Source of the DNA: Lachnospiraceae bacterium
GTDB lineage: Bacteria; Bacillota; Clostridia; Lachnospirales; Lachnospiraceae
DNA length: 10,027 nt
NCBI GenBank assembly: GCA_014804185.1
Contig: JAAVAG010000185.1
Span: forward strand, 1-10,027
Direction: 5' to 3'
Part shown: positions 1 through 5,328 of the stretch, piece after piece
Numbering within the stretch: position 1 is the first letter of the stretch
Layout: each line of letters begins with the position of its first letter
Position numbers and translations under genes: made by a program
The notes under the pieces: generated by a model
Database searches by the model: none
The model's input: only the letters and a program-made list of their open reading frames with translations
What the model was told of the DNA's origin: nothing

Positions 1-1046
1 CCGTCCACGGCAAGAAAACCCTCCGGTATGGACAGCCGTTTGTTGGCGGAATCATCCAGTGTCCTCTCAAACCACTGCGTCGCAGAGGTAATCGCCGGAT
101 TCAGCGCATCTATCATCACATAACGGCTGAGAGAGGCGATCCGCTCACTGCGCATGGGATTTCTCTTGTATGCCATGGCGGAAGAGCCGATCTGACTTTT
201 CTCAAAAGGTTCCTCCACCTCTTTCAGATGCTGCAGCAGGCGGATATCATTGCTCATCTTATGCGCGGATGCCGCAATGCCCGCCAGTATATTTGCCACT
301 CTTGTGTCTATCTTTCGGGAATAGGTCTGCCCCGATACCGGGCAGCACTCCCTAAACCCCATTTTGGCGGCGATCATGGGATCGATCCGGTCCACCGTCT
401 CCTGATCTCCGTCGAAAAGTTCCAGGAAAGAAGCCTGTGTGCCGGTGGTTCCCTTGGAACCCAGCAGTTTCATATTGTCCAGCACATACTCCAGATCCTC
501 CAGATCCATACAGAATTCCTGTATCCAGAGCGTCGCGCGCTTGCCCACCGTGGTTGGCTGCGCAGGCTGAAAATGTGTAAATGCCAGTGTTGGCTGCTCC
601 TTGTATTTTTCCGCAAAATCCGCCAGAACGGCAATCACATTGATCAGCTTCTTTTTCACCAGCCTGAGCGCTTCCGTCATCACAATGATGTCCGTATTGT
701 CTCCCACATAGCAGGAGGTCGCACCCAGATGAATAATACCAGCAGCACCCGGGCACTGCTGTCCATAGGCGTACACATGGCTCATCACATCATGCCGCAC
801 TTCTCTTTCCCGCGCTTTTGCCACCTCATAATTGATGTCCTCCGCATGCGCTTTCAGTTCATCGATCTGCTCCTGTGTGATGACCGGCTTTCCGTTCTGG
901 GACAGGCCCAGTTCCTTTTCCGTCTCCGCCAGAGCGATCCACAGTCTCCTCCACGTGCGGAATTTCATGTCGGGTGAAAAAATATACTGCATCTCCTTGC
1001 TGGCATACCGCTCAGACAAAGGGCTCTGATATCTGTCCGTGCCCAT
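1..1046 (-). CDS. purB: Adenylosuccinate lyase, human-type (partial, C-terminus outside window)
   Basis: PurB cleaves SAICAR to AICAR plus fumarate and adenylosuccinate to AMP plus fumarate, in the cytoplasm; it belongs to the fumarase/aspartase superfamily. I translated the frame by hand from the ATG at 1046 to base 1: 348 complete codons with no stop. Seen: RHDVMSH (res. 84-90), GIIHLGATSCYVGDNTD (103-119), THFQPAQPTTVGKR (157-170) with the putative general-acid His158, KGTTGTQASF (198-207), and the mobile catalytic signature loop GSSAMAYKRNPMRSER (287-302) with Ser288/Ser289. About 125-135 residues should be missing, since relatives are about 475-485 long. The start is supported by AAGGAG at 1055-1060, 8 bases upstream. 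It lies 35 bases after purC and is probably co-transcribed with it. Motif wording matches animal ADSL much more closely than the Bacillus/E. coli PurB types. The signature loop has Ala where ADSL has Pro (SAMPYK). The identity is very secure. Confidence 0.97.
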   Translation of the reverse strand, partial: MGTDRYQSPLSERYASKEMQYIFSPDMKFRTWRRLWIALAETEKELGLSQNGKPVITQEQIDELKAHAEDINYEVAKAREREVRHDVMSHVYAYGQQCPGAAGIIHLGATSCYVGDNTDIIVMTEALRLVKKKLINVIAVLADFAEKYKEQPTLAFTHFQPAQPTTVGKRATLWIQEFCMDLEDLEYVLDNMKLLGSKGTTGTQASFLELFDGDQETVDRIDPMIAAKMGFRECCPVSGQTYSRKIDTRVANILAGIAASAHKMSNDIRLLQHLKEVEEPFEKSQIGSSAMAYKRNPMRSERIASLSRYVMIDALNPAITSATQWFERTLDDSANKRLSIPEGFLAVD

Positions 1047-1081
1047 GGCTCTCTCTCCTTTTTATGTTATATCCGGGGTTC

Positions 1082-1789
1082 TCACGCCAGTCCCAGACGC
1101 TTAAACACCTCGTTATATGCCTCTTCCACATTGCCAAGATCTCTGCGGAAACGATCCTTGTCCAACTTTTCATTGGTATGGACATCCCACAGACGGCAGG
1201 TATCGGGGGATGTCTCGTCCGCCAGAATAATCTCCCCGTGGAACCGCCCGAATTCTATCTTAAAATCGATGAGTCTGATATCCGCCTGCAGGAAGTATGC
1301 TTTCAGCACCTCGTTCACTTTGAACGCATATTTCTTGATGGTATCGATCTCTTCCCATGTGGCCAGTTTCAGCGCCACGGCAAAGTGATCGTTGATCAGC
1401 GGATCTCCCAGTTCGTCATTTTTATAGGAAAACTCGATGGTCGGCTGCTCAAACGGCGTTCCCTCCGCAACTCCCAGCCTCTTGGAAAAGCTTCCGGCGG
1501 CCACATTGCGGATAATGACCTCCAACGGAACAATCTCTACTTTCCGCACGGCCGTCTCCCGTTCGCTCAGTTCCTCGATAAAGTGAGTGGGGACGCCTTC
1601 TTTTTCCAGCAGCTTGAACACATGGTTCGTCATACGGTTATTGATCACGCCTTTGCCTACGATCGTACCCTTTTTCTCGCCGTTGAATGCGGTGGCGTCA
1701 TCCTTATAATCCACGATCAGCACATCCGGATCGTCGGTCTTAAATACCTTCTTTGCCTTGCCCTCGTAAAGCTGTTCCAGTTTCTTCAT
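1082..1789 (-). CDS. purC: Phosphoribosylaminoimidazole-succinocarboxamide (SAICAR) synthase
   Basis: PurC joins CAIR and aspartate using ATP to give SAICAR, whose fumarate is then removed by the neighbouring PurB, so the two genes encode consecutive steps of IMP synthesis. The 235-residue length is normal for bacterial PurC. Seen from Met1: LYEGKAKKVF (res. 7-16, ATP-site loop), KVEIVPLEVIIRNVAAGS (83-100, family signature 1), DPLINDHFA (129-137), LIDFKIEFGR (173-182, family signature 2) and LADETSPDTCRLWD (189-202). The open frame extends 12 codons further upstream to an ATG at 1825, but the ATG at 1789 is chosen because GAGGAG at 1797-1802 sits 7 bases before it and the protein then starts MKKLEQLYEGK as family members do. 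It has its own promoter at 1862-1890. No truncation or missing motif was seen. Confidence 0.97.
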   Translation of the reverse strand: MKKLEQLYEGKAKKVFKTDDPDVLIVDYKDDATAFNGEKKGTIVGKGVINNRMTNHVFKLLEKEGVPTHFIEELSERETAVRKVEIVPLEVIIRNVAAGSFSKRLGVAEGTPFEQPTIEFSYKNDELGDPLINDHFAVALKLATWEEIDTIKKYAFKVNEVLKAYFLQADIRLIDFKIEFGRFHGEIILADETSPDTCRLWDVHTNEKLDKDRFRRDLGNVEEAYNEVFKRLGLA

Positions 1790-1796
1790 CGCTTTT

Positions 1797-1802
1797 CTCC
1801 TC
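1797..1802 (-). promoter_or_regulatory. Ribosome binding site deciding the purC start
   Basis: GAGGAG on the minus strand, 7 bases before the ATG at 1789. The alternative upstream ATGs at 1804 and 1825 have no comparable site, which settles the start choice. Confidence 0.8.
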
Positions 1803-1861
1803 ATTTTATGAATTATTGTCCGCATGTTCGGCCTCAGCGCCGCTGTATGCTGTCCGCTTAG

Positions 1862-1890
1862 ATTATATATCAGGCCTTTTTGAAAGTCAA
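1862..1890 (-). promoter_or_regulatory. Sigma-A-type promoter of purC-purB
   Basis: On the minus strand TTGACT (1885-1890) and TATAAT (1862-1867) are separated by exactly 17 bases, an almost ideal housekeeping promoter. Transcription should begin near 1855, leaving a leader of about 65 bases before the purC ATG. The -35 box starts only 13 bases after the stop codon of the preceding gene. No purine riboswitch core or Rho-independent terminator was recognised in the leader. It contains one CCGAACAT (1824-1831) that resembles a PurR box core. Confidence 0.8.
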
Positions 1891-1903
1891 CAAGAGCGGG
1901 CCC

Positions 1904-3076
1904 CTATGAACCGGCCTGCATGTATTCTTTCCGCAGCGCGGCAATCTCCTCCCTGCATACAGGATAATCCTCCTCGATTTTTGCAAGTTCCTCTTCCGCT
2001 GCCCCGGCAACTTTCTGGTTGTACTCCATCTGTTCGCGCAGCGCCTGTCTGCGTTCGATGAGTCCATGGCGGATCTCCACCATCTCACGACTGTCCACAA
2101 TGGCTGCTGCCTGGCGCAGCCACCTTCCCGGATCCCTGAGCTGATATCTTTTCAGAATGCCGAACATCTGCTCTCTGTAATACGCCGTCTTTGCCTCCGC
2201 CTCCGCATACTGTCTCCGTTCTTCCTTTTCATGCTCATATTTCTTCCAGAGTCCCTCCAGTTTCTGACTGCTGTCCACTTGATATTTCATATACAGATAA
2301 TCCAGCAGATTGACGCTGTTCACATATCGGATCTTCACTTTATTCTGCAGCAGGATCAGCTTATTGGCGGCTTTCTCCACCCGCCCGATCTCCCTCTGGG
2401 CATCCGTATATTTGATGCAGAAAACAGCGATCGCCACCGCCGCCGCCCCCACGGAAATCAGGAAACCGATCTTTGTATCCATCTCAAACCCGAACTGCAG
2501 CACCGCCAGCATAAGGAGACATGCTCCCAGAGCCGTCAGGCAGATTATGGCCATTCCCCTGAGGTTTACCATCATCGTCTGCAGCTCACTGTGTCTGTAC
2601 TGATAGGCATTTCTCTCACCGTCCAGACGGTTTAAATCCTGCTGCACCAGCTTATGGTACTTTTCCGCCTCACGGATCTTGGCTATGCCCTCCTCTATCT
2701 CCTCCTCCTGGCTCTCCATCTGTTTAAACTCCGTATCACTCATATGTCCTTTCCGGCCCTGATATCTGCCGCGCTCTTTCTCCAGCAGAAGAAGTTTATT
2801 GGCCACCAGCCTGAGTTCCTCGGACTCTTCCTCCGGCAGCGCCTCGATCTCTTCCATATCCGTCAGATACGCCGTCACCAGATTATATTCTCCCCGCAGC
2901 AGCGCCAGTTCCTTTTCCGCGTCTTCGATCTGCTCCAGACAGTTTGTCAGATATCTCTTTCTCTCATCCGGATTTCGGAAGTCTGTCTTCTCCCGCTCAT
3001 AGACAGTCTGCTGCACATCTTCCTGTGTTTTCTCCGCCTTTTCTTTCTTTCCGGACAGCCATTTTATAATGCCCAT
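1904..3076 (-). CDS. Coiled-coil protein with a central transmembrane hairpin, function unknown
   Basis: 390 residues, not recognised as any named family. Seen: a charged N-terminus, a long Glu/Lys/Leu/Gln-rich helical stretch at about res. 40-165, two hydrophobic segments at about 173-195 and 203-222 separated by about seven residues (FEMDTK region), then a second charged coiled-coil region from about 225 to 385. There is no signal peptide. The simplest topology is a tight hairpin with both coiled-coil arms in the cytoplasm, so it could be a membrane anchor for the other products of the operon (inference). Start: ATG at 3076 with AAGGAG overlapping the previous stop codon (TAAGGAG) 6 bases before it. 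Only 10 bases separate it from the upstream gene, implying translational coupling. It is the last gene before the purC promoter and no terminator is visible after it. It is a real gene by its spacing, ribosome binding site and coherent protein pattern. Confidence 0.88.
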   Translation of the reverse strand: MGIIKWLSGKKEKAEKTQEDVQQTVYEREKTDFRNPDERKRYLTNCLEQIEDAEKELALLRGEYNLVTAYLTDMEEIEALPEEESEELRLVANKLLLLEKERGRYQGRKGHMSDTEFKQMESQEEEIEEGIAKIREAEKYHKLVQQDLNRLDGERNAYQYRHSELQTMMVNLRGMAIICLTALGACLLMLAVLQFGFEMDTKIGFLISVGAAAVAIAVFCIKYTDAQREIGRVEKAANKLILLQNKVKIRYVNSVNLLDYLYMKYQVDSSQKLEGLWKKYEHEKEERRQYAEAEAKTAYYREQMFGILKRYQLRDPGRWLRQAAAIVDSREMVEIRHGLIERRQALREQMEYNQKVAGAAEEELAKIEEDYPVCREEIAALRKEYMQAGS

Positions 3077-3086
3077 ACCGCTCTCC

Positions 3087-3923
3087 TTATCGTTCGCCCA
3101 CGCCTGTCCGGTAACCGTGTTTCAGCCCCTGTATCATGCGCTGCGCCTCTTCATAATATCTTCCGGTGTCCCCGTACGCTTTCCACTGCCTCATCTGCTC
3201 CAGACGCTGCCTGTCGAGCTGGGACTCCCAGGACCGGCCCAGCGCCTTTACGCGCCGCTCCAGTTCCAGCGACTCATCATAGGCATCCGGCAGCTGCGCC
3301 ACAAAAGAAATATAATCGCTCTCACTCAGATGCATCCGCTTTGCCGCCAGATACTCCACAAAGGTCTCTCTGTCGGGACACAGATCATAGGCCGCCAAAA
3401 AACAGGCCGCCGCCTGCTCAAACAAAAACAGCCCTGTCAGCGCCACGCCCTTATTGTGCAAAAGACCCGCTCTCAGCACACTTTCCTCCTGAGGAAGTTC
3501 CTCCAGGATGGCGTCGTAAGCCGCCGCTGCCTCCGCATAGCGTCCGCTGCCCGCCATCTGATCCACCCGCACCTTATATTTCTCATAAGTGCTCAGATTC
3601 GATCCCTGGCTCAGAAGCCTGTCCACCTCTTCAATGGTCTCCCTTGAGAAGCTGCCCACATACTGCAGAATGGTCAGCACAAAGGCGTTCACCGTCCCTT
3701 TCTGGCCAAGAAGCGGATACAGGGAGGCGGCCAGATCACCCAGCCCGCACTCCGTATCGATCCATGAGACCAGCTTTCTGTCCATAATATCTTTCTCAAG
3801 CAGAAACGCATTTTCTTTCATCAGATAGCACAGTTCCTCTATGGACCAGACCAAAACGTCCGGATTGGCAAACCGGTATGGAGTTGTAGCATCATTTCCG
3901 CAAAGCAGTACCGCTCTTCCCAT
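3087..3923 (-). CDS. TPR-like helical repeat protein with an N-terminal 'SIEELCY' domain, function unknown
   Basis: 278 residues, cytoplasmic (no signal peptide or membrane segment). The N-terminal part (about res. 1-105) begins MGRAVLLCGNDATTPYRF and contains SIEELCY (27-33), a pattern I associate from memory with uncharacterised Lachnospiraceae proteins. The middle has two TPR-like helix pairs: about 115-146 (ending GRYAEAAAAYDAILEELP) and about 152-184 (LLHNKGVALTGLFLFEQAA, then AYDLCPD). The C-terminal third is charged and helical. TPR-type repeats usually bind partner proteins, so an adaptor role in the complex encoded by this operon is plausible but inferred. The ATG at 3923 is the first possible ATG/GTG/TTG start in its frame: a stop lies directly before the upstream 12-base repeats. 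Its ribosome binding site is unusual: GGGGG ends only 2 bases before the ATG, and AGAGG lies 14 bases before it, both inside the repeats. Confidence 0.87.
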   Translation of the reverse strand: MGRAVLLCGNDATTPYRFANPDVLVWSIEELCYLMKENAFLLEKDIMDRKLVSWIDTECGLGDLAASLYPLLGQKGTVNAFVLTILQYVGSFSRETIEEVDRLLSQGSNLSTYEKYKVRVDQMAGSGRYAEAAAAYDAILEELPQEESVLRAGLLHNKGVALTGLFLFEQAAACFLAAYDLCPDRETFVEYLAAKRMHLSESDYISFVAQLPDAYDESLELERRVKALGRSWESQLDRQRLEQMRQWKAYGDTGRYYEEAQRMIQGLKHGYRTGVGER

Positions 3924-3966
3924 ATCCCCCTGTATATCCTCTCGTATATCTTCTTGTGTATCTTCT
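3919..3966 (-). repeat. Four-copy degenerate 12-base tandem repeat covering a gene start
   Basis: Read on the minus strand, the units are AGAAGATACACA (3955-3966), AGAAGATATACG (3943-3954), AGAGGATATACA (3931-3942) and GGGGGATATGGG (3919-3930). Consensus is roughly AGARGATATACA. The array begins 10 bases after the stop codon of the Hsp70-like gene and its last unit holds the ATG of the TPR-like gene, so it makes up most of the 53-base spacer. Each unit carries a purine-rich, Shine-Dalgarno-like stretch that gets closer to consensus towards the start codon. In the frame of the downstream gene the array is open and would read as repeats of Glu-Asp-Ile-(Gln/Arg), but no usual start codon precedes it. 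Confidence 0.75.
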
Positions 3967-3976
3967 CACATTTTCT

Positions 3977-5290
3977 CTATACTTCCAGAGTCTCCGTCCA
4001 CTGCATGCCGCTGGCAGGAAAAATTTCTCCGAATCCCATGTCCTCAATACACAGCCGGACACTGCACACATCAGGCATATCCGCCGCAAGGCGCAGCCGC
4101 GTGGTTCCCTCCGGCCTCTCCGGTATTCCTTCCAGCCGTATTTCCACCGTCCTTACCTCCCGCCCGTTCAGGGGCGTTATCAGCACGGTAAAGCCGCACC
4201 CGGACTCCAGCAGAAAATCCAGTTCTCTCCGTGCCTCAAACCAGCTTGTGCCCGCATCCAGAAGCGCAAAATAGGAATCCGCTCCCCGGCGCAGTACCCT
4301 CATACCAATGTTTGCTTTCAGTTTATCACTGCCCAGAAACACATGGCTCTTTCCGGCTTCACTGGGATTATTTTTCTCCGTCAGGCTGTAACAGGCGCCC
4401 TTGCTGAACAGATTATTCCCCTGAAATACCCTTCTGTTTCTACAGAGAAATACCAGCGAATCGTTCAGCCACTCTCCCCTGAACCCGTCCCCGAGCAGAT
4501 ATACGGAAGAAATCAGCCTGCCCTCGCAGACCCTCTGCATCAGTTCCAGAAATTCCCTGTCCATGCCCTGAAACACTTCCTGCCGCTGATCCTCCTGCAC
4601 GGGGATTGACAAAACAGCACGAAACGGATACATATCCTCCCCGATCAGAACCACCACCGGAGAGGTTTTGAGATTTCGTTCCATCAGGTATATTCTGATC
4701 CTGTCCTCCTGATAATCACAGACCAGCACCTGATGGTTCCACAGCTGCGGCTGCTGAGAGATATTATAATAGTAAATGCTCTCCACGTGTCCCTGACAGA
4801 AAATATTCTGCGTTTTCAATCCCAGCCCGGATACCGCCCTGTCTATAATCTCCAGTGTCTCCCTGTCCATTCCGTCGCAGGTAAACATGATGCCGCCGAT
4901 CCTCTCCTGCGGACAGATACCGGAAAGCAGTGAAAGACTCCTCTTGATAAACAGCGCCAGCAGCGCCACAGGCTCAAATTCTTCTCCCTCTATGGACACA
5001 CGCTCTTTATCCCGCGCCAGTTCCAGCAGGTTTTCCACCAGCGTTCCGTCGCCCTCCTGGGCATACCGGCATGCCTCCTTGCCGTAAAACCACTGATTGA
5101 CCCCTCTGCGCTTGCACAGGGCCAGCGGAATATTATAATTTTCACCGCCCGCCACAGTGGAGATCGTCTCCGGCTGACCGCCGCCTGCAAAGCAATAGCT
5201 GATCTGTGCATATCTCCTGCACAGATCATACCCCACAAACACTTTATCACCGCTTAGTTTATCCAAAAATCCCAATTTCCCTGCCAGCAA
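3977..5290 (-). CDS. Divergent Hsp70-like protein (DUF5716-like), eroded ATP site, no lid
   Basis: 437 residues. I recall the sequence style as DUF5716 of Lachnospiraceae (memory only). Seen by eye is the order of Hsp70 motifs. KVFVGYDLCRRYAQIS (res. 16-31) sits where GIDLGTT lies. GGIMFTCDGMDRETLEIIDR with AVSGLGL (132-158) matches the 'VPA.F...QR....AG..AGL' stretch, and GHVESIYYYN (167-176) the 'EP.AAALAYG' helix. VLVCDYQEDRIRIYLM (188-203) sits at phosphate-2, and SVYLLGDGFRGEW (262-274) at the adenosine motif 'LVGGS.R.P'. Res. 327-437 resemble the DnaK substrate-binding beta domain, including LEGIPERPEG (386-395) beside 'LTGIPPAPRG'. Asp22 and Asp192 remain, but the glycine-rich phosphate loops do not, and the helical lid is absent. 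ATP hydrolysis is therefore doubtful. The start is TTG at 5290: an in-frame TGA lies at 5297-5299 and no ATG follows before the first motif. GAGAGGTG lies about 10 bases upstream. It follows the solenoid gene by 38 bases. Confidence 0.88.
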   Translation of the reverse strand: MLAGKLGFLDKLSGDKVFVGYDLCRRYAQISYCFAGGGQPETISTVAGGENYNIPLALCKRRGVNQWFYGKEACRYAQEGDGTLVENLLELARDKERVSIEGEEFEPVALLALFIKRSLSLLSGICPQERIGGIMFTCDGMDRETLEIIDRAVSGLGLKTQNIFCQGHVESIYYYNISQQPQLWNHQVLVCDYQEDRIRIYLMERNLKTSPVVVLIGEDMYPFRAVLSIPVQEDQRQEVFQGMDREFLELMQRVCEGRLISSVYLLGDGFRGEWLNDSLVFLCRNRRVFQGNNLFSKGACYSLTEKNNPSEAGKSHVFLGSDKLKANIGMRVLRRGADSYFALLDAGTSWFEARRELDFLLESGCGFTVLITPLNGREVRTVEIRLEGIPERPEGTTRLRLAADMPDVCSVRLCIEDMGFGEIFPASGMQWTETLEV

Positions 5291-5328
5291 CTTTTTTCAG
5301 CACCTCTCTCAGATCTTTCCGGACTTTT

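Noticed and set aside
974..1861. Plus-strand open frame (295 codons) opposite purC
   Set aside because: It lies opposite secure purC and the start of purB. The protein is Leu/His/Phe-rich with no motif, and the frame is open only because of the codon use of purC.
1790..1861. Purine riboswitch in the purC leader
   Set aside because: The leader is only about 65-70 bases long, and I could find neither the conserved three-way-junction core nor an alternative terminator with a T-run.
2654..3787. Long plus-strand open frame (377 codons) opposite the coiled-coil and TPR-like genes
   Set aside because: It spans two convincing minus-strand genes and their junction, has low-complexity Pro/Arg/Ser-rich composition typical of an antisense frame, and shows no domain or sensible ribosome binding site.
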